A stretch of DNA of 64,000 nucleotides from Pseudomonas simiae (GCF_900111895.1 NZ_FOKB01000004.1:618942-682941), one strand, 5' to 3'. Positions 24,926 to 33,824 are shown, counted from the stretch's first letter. Numbers and translations: made by a program. The notes: a model not told the origin generated them from the sequence alone.

Positions 24926-25771
24926 ATGCTCGACACGCTGGAACATACAGAGGAGCACCTCGACACCCTGTACCGGGCCTTGGCGGAACGGCGTTTTCTG
25001 GTATTGACCGGTGCGGGGATCAGCACGTCGTCTGGTATTCCCGATTACCGCGACAGCGAAGGCGTGCGCCGGGGCAAGGCGCCGATGATGTACCAGGAAT
25101 TCCTCGCCACTCCGCAGGCGCGGCGCCGTTACTGGGCGCGAGCAATGCTGGGGTGGCCGAGGGTACGCATCGCGCAACCGAACAAGGCGCACCTGGCGCT
25201 GGCGGCGCTGCAACAACGTGAGCGAATCAGCGGGTTGATCACCCAGAACGTCGACACCCTGCATGATCAAGCCGGCAGCCATGACGTGATCGAACTGCAC
25301 GGCAGCCTGCACCGGGTGCTGTGCCTGGACTGCCAGTTGCGCAGCCAGCGTGATGCGATCCAGCGGCAGATGGAAATCGACAACCCCTACCTGGCGCACG
25401 TCCACGCGGTGCAAGCACCGGATGGCGACACCTTGCTCGATCCTGCGTTTGAAGAACACTTCCAGGTTCCCCGCTGCCCCCATTGCAATGGCGAGCGCCT
25501 GAAGCCGGATGTAGTGTTTTTTGGCGAAAACGTAGCCCCGGCGACAGCCGCCAGGGCGATGAATGCGGTAGAGCATGCCGAGGGTTTGCTGGTGGTGGGC
25601 TCGTCGCTGATGGCCTACTCGGCGTTTCGCCTGTGCAAAGCCATGGTCGAACAGAGCAAGCCAGTCATTGCCATCAACCTGGGTAAGACTCGAGGGGATG
25701 AGCTGTTGCACGTGAAGATCCAGGCGTCGTGCGAGCGGTTGTTGCCGTTGTTGACCGACCGTTTGCGGTAA
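24926..25771 (+). CDS. Sir2-family NAD-dependent protein deacylase
   Basis: A 281-residue sirtuin with the NAD-binding GAGISTSSGIPDYR motif, TQNVDTLHDQAG, the catalytic His in ELHGSLHRVLC, and a zinc site formed by CLDC and CPHC. The GSSLMAYSAFRL and INLGKTRGDELLHVKI segments complete the Rossmann fold. It removes acyl groups from lysine at the cost of NAD. The start has GGGGAACCC before it and lies 8 nt after the CBS gene. Confidence 0.94.
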   Translation: MLDTLEHTEEHLDTLYRALAERRFLVLTGAGISTSSGIPDYRDSEGVRRGKAPMMYQEFLATPQARRRYWARAMLGWPRVRIAQPNKAHLALAALQQRERISGLITQNVDTLHDQAGSHDVIELHGSLHRVLCLDCQLRSQRDAIQRQMEIDNPYLAHVHAVQAPDGDTLLDPAFEEHFQVPRCPHCNGERLKPDVVFFGENVAPATAARAMNAVEHAEGLLVVGSSLMAYSAFRLCKAMVEQSKPVIAINLGKTRGDELLHVKIQASCERLLPLLTDRLR

Positions 25772-25793
25772 CCCGTACACCGCCAATCAAAAC

Positions 25794-25819
25794 TGTAGGC
25801 GCTGGCTTGCGGGCGCCTA
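25794..25819. terminator. REP-like hairpin downstream of sirtuin gene
   Basis: GTAGGCGC and GCGCCTAC pair around TGGCTTGCGG, giving a perfect 8-bp stem 22 nt after the stop codon; TGTTTTG follows shortly after. Its core GCTGGCTTGC matches the REP family seen elsewhere in the window, so it is both a repeat and a probable terminator. Confidence 0.55.
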
Positions 25820-25921
25820 CCGTGTTTTGTGTCGAACTCACTGGCTCGGCCCTACGACTCCCCCCTCCAGAAAATGACGCCCAAGTCACGTTCTCCTGCA
25901 TTCTCCCGTCCTAACGGCGAT

Positions 25922-25953
25922 TTATGTAGTGATAAAAAATAATCACTACATAA
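25922..25953. promoter_or_regulatory. 12-bp inverted repeat directly upstream of promoter
   Basis: TTATGTAGTGAT (25922-25933) and ATCACTACATAA (25942-25953) are perfect reverse complements with an 8-nt AT-only spacer. The repeat ends three bases before the -35 of the promoter at 25957 and looks like a regulator binding site. Confidence 0.6.
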
Positions 25954-25956
25954 TCG

Positions 25957-25985
25957 TTGACGTAACGTTTTTGTCCTTGCATTAT
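25957..25985 (+). promoter_or_regulatory. Sigma70 promoter of the orphan transcript
   Basis: TTGACG (25957-25962), 17 nt, CATTAT (25980-25985). It lies directly behind the 12-bp inverted repeat. Confidence 0.6.
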
Positions 25986-26317
25986 CGAGACGTCTCCCGG
26001 ATCGGGAGCGTTGGTAACAAGTGTTTTGAACAAGCTCGTCTGACCGCCGAGCTGTTTTTTCCGGATGTGCACTGCCCACAAGGCGGATTGATGAAGCTGA
26101 CCGGACCGAGAGGCTCGGTACAAGGCGCTCAAATGCGGCTTGTCTTCGTTATGAAAGCATTGCGTAGCAGTTCATCAGCAAGACTACATGCATCAGGTTC
26201 AAGACCCTGCCCGTATTCGGCAGACAGTCGCTGACGCCCGGTTTTCTTAACCGGAGACAACTAAAGATGTTTTAACGAACCAACTGATAGATCGCCAACT
26301 GGTCAAGGGGCTTACAC
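25986..26317 (+). other. Long leader or possible ncRNA upstream of an orphan gene
   Basis: From the promoter to the ORF at 26318 there is about 325 nt without a convincing gene. A frame at 25929-26234 starts upstream of the promoter and has no ribosome-binding site. Several short stems occur: CTCCCG/CGGGAG (25994-26008), CCGAG/CTCGG (26105-26117) and CCGGTT/AACCGG (near 26238-26254). A GGTTCAAGACC segment looks like a tRNA T-arm, but no tRNA fold surrounds it. It may be a regulated untranslated leader or an independent RNA. Confidence 0.4.
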
Positions 26318-26647
26318 ATGAATCTGAACAACCAACCAACTATCGAAGAATTGGCTGAGATGTTCGCAGCGCAGAAAGACACACTCGACGACCATATCCT
26401 GTGGATTGGCAAATCGGGCGAAGTCCAAATCGACTGCCTGGCGCCCCACACCGAAGAAGCCGAGTTCGACCGCAATAACCGTGAACTGGCAGCGCGCCTG
26501 AAAATGTACCGTCGTGGCCAGGGCTATGTCGGAAAGAAAGCCGCCGCCGATCGCAACTTCATCGAGCAGGTCTTCCACACACTTAATACCGAATGGCAGA
26601 ACCTCAAAGGCCAATCGAACGTTAAAGTGATTGATAGATACTGCTGA
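26318..26647 (+). CDS. Orphan protein of unknown function
   Basis: A 109-residue soluble, acidic protein beginning MNLNNQPTIEELAEMFAAQK. It contains a helix, then DDHILWIGKSGEVQIDC, then a basic stretch with RLKMYRRGQGYVGKKAAADR and a helical C-terminal part ending in Cys. No family comes to mind. It has an AAGGGG ribosome-binding site, its own promoter with an adjacent inverted repeat, and a strong intrinsic terminator, so it is a complete single-gene unit. Base composition is lower in GC than the surrounding genes, which suggests acquisition by transfer. Confidence 0.75.
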   Translation: MNLNNQPTIEELAEMFAAQKDTLDDHILWIGKSGEVQIDCLAPHTEEAEFDRNNRELAARLKMYRRGQGYVGKKAAADRNFIEQVFHTLNTEWQNLKGQSNVKVIDRYC

Positions 26648-26665
26648 TAACAGCATTAAACAGTT

Positions 26666-26696
26666 AAGCCCGCTTGTTAGTTCAAGCGGGCTTTTT
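26666..26696 (+). terminator. Rho-independent terminator of the orphan gene
   Basis: AAGCCCGCTTG and CAAGCGGGCTT form an 11-bp stem with a 6-nt loop followed by TTTTT. Confidence 0.9.
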
Positions 26697-26706
26697 AATG
26701 CCTGTC

Positions 26707-27612
26707 TTATAACAATGCAGGAAACCGCCCCTTTGCCGCTTCATCCCGGAAAATATCAAACAACACCTGCGCCGCCGCCGACAGCTCATGCCCTGGCTTG
26801 GTCAGTACACCAATCGGCCGTTCGATAACCGGATCGCTCAAGGTGATGCAATGAGCGCCCGCCTCCTCCATTTGCCGTGCGCATAACGCGGGCACAGCGC
26901 TGACGCCCAAACCGCTGGCAACCATCTTGCCCACCGTCGCCAGTTGATGGCTTTCCAGGGCTACCGGCAGCTTCATGTGGAGAGCGCCCAGGTGTTCTTC
27001 CAGCATCACCCGCACTGTGGAAGGCCTTTGCAACGTGATGAACGGCTGTTCCAGCAAGGTGTTCCAATCGATTTCAGCACACTCTGCCAAAGGCGAATCA
27101 CCAGGCACCACTGCGATGAAGCGATCAAGGTACAACGGCGTAAACGCCAGTGATGAACCTTCCGCAGGCTCGAACGCCACGCCCAACTCCACCTGCCGGT
27201 CGCGCACCATCTCCAGCACCTGCTCATTGATCAAGTCATGCACGGTCACATTCACTTGAGGGTAACGCGCGCGGAATGTCTTCAGGATCGGTGGCAGCAA
27301 ATTGCCCGCAAACGATGGCATCGCCGCGACGGTCACTCGGCCACGCTGCAAGGTGAACCGCTGGCGCAGTTCGTCTTCAGCGTTGTCCCAGTCGGCAATC
27401 AGCCGGCGCGCCAGGGGCAGCAGGGACTCGCCCTCAGGCGTCAGGGCAACGTTGCGTGTATTGCGGCTGAATAAACGCCCGCCCAGCCCTTCTTCCAGGC
27501 CCTTGATGGTCAGGCTCAACGCCGATTGGGAAAGGTGCAGACGCTCGCAGGCGGCGGCAAAACTCAGGCTTTGGGCCACGGCGAGAAACGCGCGCATCTG
27601 TTTAACTGTCAT
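26707..27612 (-). CDS. LysR-family regulator of the CoA-transferase operon
   Basis: A 301-residue LysR protein: [48 protein letters not shown] is the winged helix-turn-helix, and residues from about 90 form the effector domain ([37 protein letters not shown]). It is divergent from the CoA-transferase/thiolase operon, with AAATCAATCA direct repeats between them, and is therefore the likely regulator of ketone-body or short-chain acid use. Confidence 0.9.
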   Translation of the reverse strand: MTVKQMRAFLAVAQSLSFAAACERLHLSQSALSLTIKGLEEGLGGRLFSRNTRNVALTPEGESLLPLARRLIADWDNAEDELRQRFTLQRGRVTVAAMPSFAGNLLPPILKTFRARYPQVNVTVHDLINEQVLEMVRDRQVELGVAFEPAEGSSLAFTPLYLDRFIAVVPGDSPLAECAEIDWNTLLEQPFITLQRPSTVRVMLEEHLGALHMKLPVALESHQLATVGKMVASGLGVSAVPALCARQMEEAGAHCITLSDPVIERPIGVLTKPGHELSAAAQVLFDIFRDEAAKGRFPALL

Positions 27613-27651
27613 GACGCGACTCCAAACGGTTCGGCGACTATGCTGTTTTTT

Positions 27652-27691
27652 AAATCAATCAACCTTAAAAAACAACTTAACAAATCAATCA
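27652..27691. promoter_or_regulatory. Direct repeats AAATCAATCA, 30 bp apart
   Basis: AAATCAATCA lies at 27652-27661 and 27682-27691, about three helical turns apart, in the 133-nt region between the LysR gene and the CoA-transferase operon. Likely LysR contact sites. Confidence 0.5.
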
Positions 27692-27726
27692 GCCGGAGCA
27701 ACACTCGGTTCATTGGCTGGCCCACA

Positions 27727-27734
27727 AACAATAA
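27727..27734 (+). promoter_or_regulatory. CA motif (Crc/Hfq) upstream of CoA-transferase subunit A
   Basis: AACAATAA matches AANAAYAA and is followed two bases later by the AGAGG ribosome-binding site. Confidence 0.55.
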
Positions 27735-27745
27735 AAGAGGTGCAT

Positions 27746-28444
27746 ATGGCAGGTTTCGATAAACGCGTGGCGTCCTACGAGGAAGCACTGGCAGGCCTGG
27801 AAGACGGCATGACCGTACTCTCCGGCGGTTTTGGCCTGTGCGGCATTCCCGAAAACCTCATCGCCGAGATCAAGCGCAAAGGCACCCGCGACCTGACCGT
27901 GGTTTCCAACAACTGCGGCGTCGACGGTTTCGGCCTGGGCGTGCTGCTCGAAGAGAAGCAGATCAGCAAGGTGATCGCGTCCTACGTCGGCGAGAACGCG
28001 CTGTTCGAGAAGCAATTGCTCAGCGGCGAAATCGAAGTGGTGCTGACCCCCCAAGGCACCCTGGCCGAAAAAATGCGCGCTGGCGGCGCCGGCATCCCGG
28101 CCTTTTTCACCGCTACCGGCGTTGGCACGCCTGTGGCCGAAGGCAAGGAAACCCGCGAATTCAACGGTCGTCCCTACCTGATGGAAGAGTCCATCACCGG
28201 CGACTTCGCCATCGTCAAAGGCTGGAAAGCCGACCATTTCGGCAACGTCATCTATCGCCACACCGCCCAGAACTTCAACCCACTGGCCGCCACCGCCGGC
28301 AAGATCACCGTGGTCGAAGTGGAAGAAATCGTCGAACCGGGCGAGCTGGACCCGGCGCAGATCCACACCCCTGGCATCTACGTCGACCGGATCATCTGCG
28401 GCACGTTCGAGAAGCGCATCGAACAGCGCACCGTGCGCAAATAA
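27746..28444 (+). CDS. 3-oxoacid CoA-transferase subunit A
   Basis: From ATG 27746 (AGAGG ribosome-binding site) the protein has 232 residues. It shows the class I CoA-transferase alpha-subunit signature [15 protein letters not shown], plus [13 protein letters not shown] and the [30 protein letters not shown] segment. With subunit B it moves CoA between an acyl-CoA such as succinyl-CoA and a 3-oxoacid such as acetoacetate or 3-oxoadipate. The thiolase in the same operon would cleave the product to acetyl-CoA. ScoA or AtoD naming depends on the substrate, which is not visible. Confidence 0.95.
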   Translation: MAGFDKRVASYEEALAGLEDGMTVLSGGFGLCGIPENLIAEIKRKGTRDLTVVSNNCGVDGFGLGVLLEEKQISKVIASYVGENALFEKQLLSGEIEVVLTPQGTLAEKMRAGGAGIPAFFTATGVGTPVAEGKETREFNGRPYLMEESITGDFAIVKGWKADHFGNVIYRHTAQNFNPLAATAGKITVVEVEEIVEPGELDPAQIHTPGIYVDRIICGTFEKRIEQRTVRK

Positions 28445-28459
28445 TCCGCCTCCAGCCCG

Positions 28460-28467
28460 AATAATAA
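28460..28467 (+). promoter_or_regulatory. CA motif (Crc/Hfq) upstream of CoA-transferase subunit B
   Basis: AATAATAA matches AANAAYAA and overlaps the start of the AAGGA ribosome-binding site. Confidence 0.45.
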
Positions 28468-28478
28468 GGACACCTAAA

Positions 28479-29138
28479 ATGGCTCTTACCCGCGAACAAA
28501 TGGCTCAACGCGTCGCCCGCGAAATGCAGGACGGCTTCTACGTCAACCTCGGTATCGGCATTCCGACCCTGGTGGCCAACTACATCCCCGAAGGCATGGA
28601 AGTGATGCTGCAATCGGAAAATGGCCTGCTCGGCATGGGTCCTTTTCCTACCGAAGAAACCATTGATGCCGACATGATCAACGCCGGCAAGCAGACCGTG
28701 ACCGCACGCATCGGTGCGTCGATCTTCTCCTCCGCCGAGTCCTTCGCGATGATCCGCGGCGGCCACGTCGACCTCACTGTACTTGGCGCGTTTGAAGTGG
28801 ACGTACAAGGCAACATCGCGTCGTGGATGATCCCCGGCAAACTGGTCAAAGGCATGGGGGGCGCCATGGACCTGGTGGCCGGTGCAGAAAACATCATCGT
28901 GATCATGACCCACGCGTCCAAGGACGGTGAGTCAAAGTTGCTCAGCCAGTGCAGCCTGCCGCTGACCGGCGCCCACTGCATCAAGCGTGTATTGACCGAC
29001 CTGGCCTACCTGGAAATCGAAAATGGCGCTTTTGTCCTCAAGGAACGCGCACCTGGCGTCAGCGTTGAAGAGATTGTGAGCAAGACCGCCGGTAAACTGA
29101 TCGTCCCGGACCACGTTCCAGAAATGCACTTCCAGTGA
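28479..29138 (+). CDS. 3-oxoacid CoA-transferase subunit B
   Basis: A 219-residue beta subunit. The catalytic glutamate is Glu47 in [10 protein letters not shown], in the SENG motif that forms the covalent CoA thioester. [19 protein letters not shown] precedes it, and [25 protein letters not shown] follows. The gene is 34 nt behind subunit A and 11 nt ahead of the thiolase, so all three form one operon. Confidence 0.95.
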   Translation: MALTREQMAQRVAREMQDGFYVNLGIGIPTLVANYIPEGMEVMLQSENGLLGMGPFPTEETIDADMINAGKQTVTARIGASIFSSAESFAMIRGGHVDLTVLGAFEVDVQGNIASWMIPGKLVKGMGGAMDLVAGAENIIVIMTHASKDGESKLLSQCSLPLTGAHCIKRVLTDLAYLEIENGAFVLKERAPGVSVEEIVSKTAGKLIVPDHVPEMHFQ

Positions 29139-29149
29139 GGACAGATTCC

Positions 29150-30331
29150 ATGCAAGACGTCGTGATTGTTGCTGCCACCCGCACCGCCGTGGGCAGCTTC
29201 CAGGGTTCGCTGGCAAGCATTCCGGCTCCGGAACTGGGCGCCGCCGTGATCCGTCGCCTATTGGAACAGACCGGCCTCGACCCGGCCCAAGTGGATGAAG
29301 TGATCCTCGGCCAGGTACTCACCGCCGGCAGCGGCCAGAACCCGGCACGCCAGGCCTCGATCCTCGCCGGCCTGCCCCACGCGGTGCCGAGCCTGACCTT
29401 AAACAAGGTCTGCGGCTCCGGCCTCAAGGCCCTGCACCTGGGTGCCCAGGCCATCCGTTGCGGTGACGCCGAAGTGATCATCGCCGGCGGTATGGAAAAC
29501 ATGAGCCTGGCCCCTTATGTACTGCCCGCCGCCCGCACCGGTTTGCGCATGGGCCACGCCAAAATGATCGACAGCATGATCACCGATGGCCTGTGGGATG
29601 CGTTCAACGACTACCACATGGGCATCACCGCCGAAAACCTGGTGGACAAGTACGGCATCAGCCGCGAAGCCCAGGACGCTTTCGCTGCGGCGTCCCAGCA
29701 AAAAGCCACTGCTGCTATCGAAGCGGGGCGCTTTGTCGATGAGATCACCCCGATCCTGATTCCCCAGCGCAAAGGCGACCCGGTGGCCTTCGCCGTGGAT
29801 GAGCAGCCGCGCGCCGGCACCACTGCCGAGTCCCTGGCCAAACTGAAACCTGCGTTCAAAAAAGACGGCAGCGTCACCGCCGGCAACGCCTCCAGCCTCA
29901 ACGACGGCGCCGCTGCAGTGCTGCTGATGAGCGCCGACAAGGCCAAGGCCCTCGGCTTGCCGGTACTGGCGCGCATCGCCAGCTACGCCAATGCGGGCGT
30001 AGACCCTGCCATCATGGGCATTGGCCCGGTATCGGCCACCCGCCGCTGCCTCGACAAAGCCGGCTGGAGCCTGGGCGACCTGGACCTGATCGAAGCCAAC
30101 GAAGCCTTCGCCGCGCAATCCCTGGCGGTGGGCAAAGAGCTGGAGTGGGATGCAGAGAAGGTCAACGTCAACGGTGGCGCCATCGCCATCGGCCACCCGA
30201 TCGGCGCGTCTGGCTGCCGTGTGCTGGTGACGCTGTTGCACGAAATGATCAAGCGCGATGCCAAGAAAGGCCTGGCAACGCTGTGCATCGGTGGCGGCCA
30301 GGGTGTGGCCCTCGCTCTCGAACGCAGCTGA
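29150..30331 (+). CDS. Acetyl-CoA C-acyltransferase (thiolase)
   Basis: Starting at ATG 29150 (GAGGAC upstream) the enzyme has 393 residues, the normal length. Cys88 in [11 protein letters not shown] is the acyl-accepting nucleophile; the C-terminal [16 protein letters not shown]is and the CIGGGQG Cys complete the active site. The order CoA-transferase, then thiolase, is that of acetoacetate or butyrate degradation: acetoacetate to acetoacetyl-CoA and then to two acetyl-CoA. A strong terminator follows. Confidence 0.95.
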   Translation: MQDVVIVAATRTAVGSFQGSLASIPAPELGAAVIRRLLEQTGLDPAQVDEVILGQVLTAGSGQNPARQASILAGLPHAVPSLTLNKVCGSGLKALHLGAQAIRCGDAEVIIAGGMENMSLAPYVLPAARTGLRMGHAKMIDSMITDGLWDAFNDYHMGITAENLVDKYGISREAQDAFAAASQQKATAAIEAGRFVDEITPILIPQRKGDPVAFAVDEQPRAGTTAESLAKLKPAFKKDGSVTAGNASSLNDGAAAVLLMSADKAKALGLPVLARIASYANAGVDPAIMGIGPVSATRRCLDKAGWSLGDLDLIEANEAFAAQSLAVGKELEWDAEKVNVNGGAIAIGHPIGASGCRVLVTLLHEMIKRDAKKGLATLCIGGGQGVALALERS

Positions 30332-30352
30332 TTCAAAGAGCAACATAGAAGA

Positions 30353-30385
30353 GGCCCGGTTCCACGAAAACCGGGCCTTTTCTTC
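30353..30385 (+). terminator. Rho-independent terminator of the CoA-transferase operon
   Basis: GGCCCGGTT and AACCGGGCC form a 9-bp stem followed by TTTTCTTCTTC. Confidence 0.9.
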
Positions 30386-30415
30386 TTCTCGATCCCCTGA
30401 AAGGACACGGTCAAT

Positions 30416-30502
30416 GTGGGAGCTGGCTTGCCTGCGATGGCGGTCTACCTGTACCCGATGGTTAACCTGACCCACCGCTATCGCAGGCAAGCCAGCTCCC
30501 AC
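30416..30502. repeat. REPIN, second sequence class
   Basis: GTGGGAGCTGGCTTGCCTGC (from 30416) faces its inverted copy ending GCTCCCAC (to 30502). The element is 87 bp long, the same length as the REPIN at 22197, but the core reads CTGGCTTGCCTGCGATGGCGG, a different REP class. Confidence 0.85.
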
Positions 30503-30518
30503 ATTTGACCTCCAATCG

Positions 30519-30935
30519 TCAGTCAGAACGCGGCACCGCAAACACCGCACTCGCCCGCGCCACCACCTTCTCCCCCACCTGCAGGCTCACCGTGGCAAAC
30601 GCCATCTGCCGCCCCCGCTTGTGATGTTCCAAGCGCACCACAACCCACTCCCCCACCTGCACTGCACCCAGGTAATCCAAGGTCATGCTCGCGGTAATCA
30701 ACGGCAACGGCGGCTCACTGGAAAACGCCATCGCATAACCCATGCCGATATCTGCGAGGGTCGCCAACACTCCGCCATGCACGGTGCCGCGTCCATTGGC
30801 GTGACGATTGTCGGCACGCAGGCCGATTTCCAATTGCAGCCCCTCCCCTCGGCAATATGCCGGGCCGAGCAGATCAAGCAAGGGACTGCTGCGCGGCAGT
30901 GAAACAAAGCCTTCTGGTACGACGTGAGTGATCAT
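30519..30935 (-). CDS. Hotdog-fold thioesterase (PaaI-type)
   Basis: From ATG 30935 the protein has 138 residues, the usual size. The hotdog core is RGTVHGGVLATLADIGMGYAMAF with HGG as the active-site region, followed by ASMTLDYLGAVQVGEWV and a VVARASAVFAVP tail. It should hydrolyse an acyl- or aryl-CoA thioester. An upstream frame would add 24 residues with no ribosome-binding site, whereas GGAAGAGCC stands before ATG 30935. Confidence 0.87.
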   Translation of the reverse strand: MITHVVPEGFVSLPRSSPLLDLLGPAYCRGEGLQLEIGLRADNRHANGRGTVHGGVLATLADIGMGYAMAFSSEPPLPLITASMTLDYLGAVQVGEWVVVRLEHHKRGRQMAFATVSLQVGEKVVARASAVFAVPRSD

Positions 30936-31084
30936 GACGGGCTCTTCCTTAGCGTGAGGGTTGAGATGTACGCCTCGCCGGTACCAGCGGCCATGACCAT
31001 CCATCACGCAAATCCCCTGCGATGCTTTGCGTTAATCCACCAGACCCGCTTTAATCGCCGCACCGCCCCCTTCAAGGAACTGCA

Positions 31085-31933
31085 ATGCGCCACACGGACG
31101 GCAAATCCCACCCACTTCGTGGACCAATTTTGATGCTACTGGCCGGCCTGGCGCTGGTCGGCTGCTCGCCCAGTGACTCTTCGCGCGCGAGGGTGATCAA
31201 CGGCGAACAAAGCCGTGCCGGCGCTCAATTGGCCTACGAACACGAACTGAGCCTGGCCCTGCCCGGCGCCCTGCTCGCACCGCGCATGCAGGCCACCCGC
31301 GAAGCCTGCGAAACCGCGCGCTTTGGCGCCTGCAATATCCTCGGCATCACCGAAAACGGCAGTGGCGGTCAGATCATCCTGCGCATCGCGCCCACCGGTG
31401 TTGAGCCGATGGTCGCGATGGCCGCTGAAGGTGGCACGCTCGGCCAGCGCATTACCACCGCCGAAGACCTGGCCGATGCCGTTGCCGATGTGCGCCGTCG
31501 CCAGGATCGGCTGCAATCCCAGCAACTGCGCCTCGACGAACTGGCCAAGCGCAAAGACATCACCGTCAGTGACCTGATTGCCTTGAGCAAGGAACAGGCG
31601 GGCATTGAAAACGAACTGCAGGAACTGGCGCAGGTCGCCGCCGGCCAGCAACGCCGACTCGACACTAACCGTGTGACCCTGAATTTCCGCTCCTCCGACG
31701 GTGCGAACCAGCAGTCACGGTTCAGCCGGATGTTCAACAACCTGGGCGACAACTTGGTGGAAGGCACCGCCGACGCCCTAGAGCGGTCAAGCTATGTGCT
31801 GCCGTTCGTGATCCTGGCATTCCCGGTGGTGTGGTTGTGGGTATGGCTGTGGCGGCGCTTTGTAGTGAGGAGCCGTCCTGTGGTGAGCGGGCAAGCCCGC
31901 TCACCACAGGAGCCCCGCTCGAACAAAAATTGA
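31085..31933 (+). CDS. DUF4349-like lipoprotein with C-terminal membrane helix
   Basis: A 282-residue protein. The lipobox LALVGC puts the lipid-modified Cys at about 27. The middle has the DUF4349 pattern: paired beta segment ARFGACNILGITENGSGGQIILRI, then a coiled coil rich in Gln, Leu and Arg (about 135-200) and VTLNFRSSDG. One membrane helix (about 238-258) lies near the C-terminus. The last 19 residues are encoded by a perfect 17-bp palindrome, so the tail seems to have been added by a repeat. Function unknown. Confidence 0.85.
   Translation: MRHTDGKSHPLRGPILMLLAGLALVGCSPSDSSRARVINGEQSRAGAQLAYEHELSLALPGALLAPRMQATREACETARFGACNILGITENGSGGQIILRIAPTGVEPMVAMAAEGGTLGQRITTAEDLADAVADVRRRQDRLQSQQLRLDELAKRKDITVSDLIALSKEQAGIENELQELAQVAAGQQRRLDTNRVTLNFRSSDGANQQSRFSRMFNNLGDNLVEGTADALERSSYVLPFVILAFPVVWLWVWLWRRFVVRSRPVVSGQARSPQEPRSNKN
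31876..31911. repeat. 17-bp perfect palindrome within the 3' end of the DUF4349-like gene
   Basis: TCCTGTGGTGAGCGGGC and its exact complement are separated by AA. The core GAGCGGGCAAGCCCGCTC is REP-like. It sits inside the last codons of the gene and may also terminate transcription. Confidence 0.85.
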
Positions 31934-33019
31934 TCAGCGTTTCAGGCAACGCTGATACCGCTCATCCACCCGTTTGGCGAACCAGGCGGTGGTGAGGTTG
32001 CGGGTGATCTTGGGACTCTTGAGCGCGATGCCCGGCAGGATCGCCCGTGGCATCGGCTTGCCCGCCGCCTTGTCGGCCAGGGCAAACACGCGTTTGTAGA
32101 GCGTGGTGTCCTCGAAATCCAGCTGCTCGCCCTGCTCCAACTGGCTGCGGATGCTGGGGTTGCGCATGTCCAGCTTGGCGCCCAATGAACGCACCGCCAG
32201 CTCAGTTGTGCCCGGCAGCAGTGAACCGTAGCGAATCAAATCTCCATCCAACGCCAACTCTTTGCCCGCCGCACGGCTGACGGCGGCCTGGAACGCGGCA
32301 TTGCGACTGGCGTACCAGCCAGCATTGAAGTCGGCAAAGCGGTACAACGGCTGGTCATAGTTCACTGGGTAGCCGAGCAAATGCGCGATGCCAAAGTACA
32401 TACCCCCCCGGCGGGTAAAGACTTCGCGGCGAATGGTGCCGTCCACCGTGTAGGGATAACCCCGCGCCTGTTTTTGCGCAAAGTCGATACTCACCTGCAT
32501 CGGGCCTGCGGTATGCACCGGGTTGAAACCACCAAACAGCGTATTGCCCAGGGGCACCATGCTGATGAAGTCATCAAAGATGGCGCTCAGGTCTTTCTCC
32601 GTGCGCGCGGCACTCAGGCGGTCAGCGTAGGTCTTGCCGGTGGGCGAGCGCAGTTGCAGTGCGCTGCGTACGACGAACGCCGGTACGTGGACTTTTCCGG
32701 CACGCCGCAGGATTTCATCCTGGGCGATCTTGCCCATGTTCGGTACCGGCGGGTCGACCTGAAAAGTGGATTCCTGCTCGGTAACCGCCAGCACGGCGCA
32801 GATGTTTTCTGTGCTGGGGTAGATTTTTTGGGTGTCGAAGGCGGTGTAGATATCCTCGGCCCAACCTTTGCGGTCAGGCACCTGGGCCGGTAGCAGGCGC
32901 GCGATCTGCGCCTTCACCTCGGCCTCGCTGCGCTCCGGCTGTTGCGGGTTGCGCGTGGTAGAGCAACCGGCCAGCACCAGCAAAGTGGCAAGGCAGAGGA
33001 ACAGGCGGCTTGAATACAT
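31934..33019 (-). CDS. DUF1615 lipoprotein
   Basis: From ATG 33019 (GGAAGCCC before it) the product has 361 residues. The signal is a lipoprotein type ending LVLAGC (Cys19). The body matches DUF1615: LAVTEQESTFQVDP, NPVHTAGPMQVSIDFAQ and RGGMYFGIAHLLGYPVNYDQPLYRFADFNAGWYASRN. The QES motif and the fold suggest relation to lysozyme-like transglycosylases, but no activity is established. The gene abuts the converging DUF4349-like gene. Confidence 0.88.
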   Translation of the reverse strand: MYSSRLFLCLATLLVLAGCSTTRNPQQPERSEAEVKAQIARLLPAQVPDRKGWAEDIYTAFDTQKIYPSTENICAVLAVTEQESTFQVDPPVPNMGKIAQDEILRRAGKVHVPAFVVRSALQLRSPTGKTYADRLSAARTEKDLSAIFDDFISMVPLGNTLFGGFNPVHTAGPMQVSIDFAQKQARGYPYTVDGTIRREVFTRRGGMYFGIAHLLGYPVNYDQPLYRFADFNAGWYASRNAAFQAAVSRAAGKELALDGDLIRYGSLLPGTTELAVRSLGAKLDMRNPSIRSQLEQGEQLDFEDTTLYKRVFALADKAAGKPMPRAILPGIALKSPKITRNLTTAWFAKRVDERYQRCLKR

Positions 33020-33166
33020 TGGGCTTCCTTGGATGGCGACGGGCCAGGCGTTGCAGATATCGACCGGCAAGTCTAACCAGGGTTCGCCCACCTTGTGCAC
33101 TCGCCAGTGACCCGTAAAACGTGACAGGATCGGTCATCGACCATTCGTACACGGAGTTTGAATGCC

Positions 33167-33781
33167 ATGCTCAGCCTGAACTTCCTGATTACCTGCCTTA
33201 TTGTCGTATTGATCCCCGGCACCGGTGTGATATTCACGGTGTCCACCGGCCTCACCGCCGGCAAGCGCGCCAGTGTATTCGCAGCGCTGGGCTGTACCGC
33301 CGGGATCATCCCGCATTTGCTCGCGTCGGTACTCGGCCTTTCCGCCCTGCTGCACACCAGCGCATTGGCGTTCGATATGCTCAAGTACGCAGGCGTTGCC
33401 TACCTGCTCTACGTGTCATACGCCACCTGGAGGGACCGCTCGGCCTTTGCGGTCAGCGAAACCCCTACGCTGTCCAGTGCACGAAGCCTGATGTTGCGCG
33501 GCCTGTTGATGAACATTCTCAACCCTAAGCTGACGATTTTTTTCCTGGCCTTCCTGCCCCAGTTCGTCACGCCTGGCAGCACTGCGCCGGCCCTGCAAAT
33601 GCTGGTGCTGAGTGCTGTCTTCATGGGGATGACGTTTGCGGTGTTCGTGGTGTATGGCCTGCTGGCCAATGTATTTCGCCGCGCAGTGATCGAATCGCCA
33701 CGGGTTCAGAATTGGTTGCGGCGCAGCTTTGCGGCGGCCTTTGCGGGGCTGGGGTTGAACCTGGCGTTTGCGCAGCGCTGA
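33167..33781 (+). CDS. LysE-family amino-acid exporter
   Basis: From ATG 33167 (GGAG 10 nt upstream) the protein has 204 residues and about six membrane helices. It has the LysE/RhtB motif PGTGVIFTVSTGLTAGKRA, then LLGLSA-type helix and LLMNILNPKLTIFFLAFLPQFV. Members export basic or neutral amino acids or homoserine lactone; the substrate is not resolved. A TTG nine bases upstream is also in frame. Confidence 0.9.
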   Translation: MLSLNFLITCLIVVLIPGTGVIFTVSTGLTAGKRASVFAALGCTAGIIPHLLASVLGLSALLHTSALAFDMLKYAGVAYLLYVSYATWRDRSAFAVSETPTLSSARSLMLRGLLMNILNPKLTIFFLAFLPQFVTPGSTAPALQMLVLSAVFMGMTFAVFVVYGLLANVFRRAVIESPRVQNWLRRSFAAAFAGLGLNLAFAQR

Positions 33782-33794
33782 CACACCGAAAAAA

Positions 33795-33824
33795 CGGTAG
33801 GCGCTGGTTTGCCAGCGCCTACCG
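33795..33824 (-). terminator. Intrinsic terminator of hemB
   Basis: CGGTAGGCGCTGG and CCAGCGCCTACCG make a perfect 13-bp stem with a TTTG-type loop. On the minus strand it is followed by TTTTTT. Its core GGCGCTGGTTTGC is also REP-like, so this terminator is built from a repeat. Confidence 0.8.

Noticed and set aside
26180..26215. tRNA T-arm-like GGTTCAAGACC
   Set aside because: No acceptor stem, D-arm or anticodon arm can be formed around it.
25929..26234. 101-codon open frame in the leader of the orphan gene
   Set aside because: It starts upstream of the predicted promoter -35 and inside the inverted repeat, without a ribosome-binding site, and has a Ser/Arg-rich tail typical of chance frames.
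30416..30502. CRISPR-like or attachment-site interpretation of the inverted repeats
   Set aside because: There are two facing REP arms only, with no spacers, no cas genes and no integrase. The sequence is REPIN-type.
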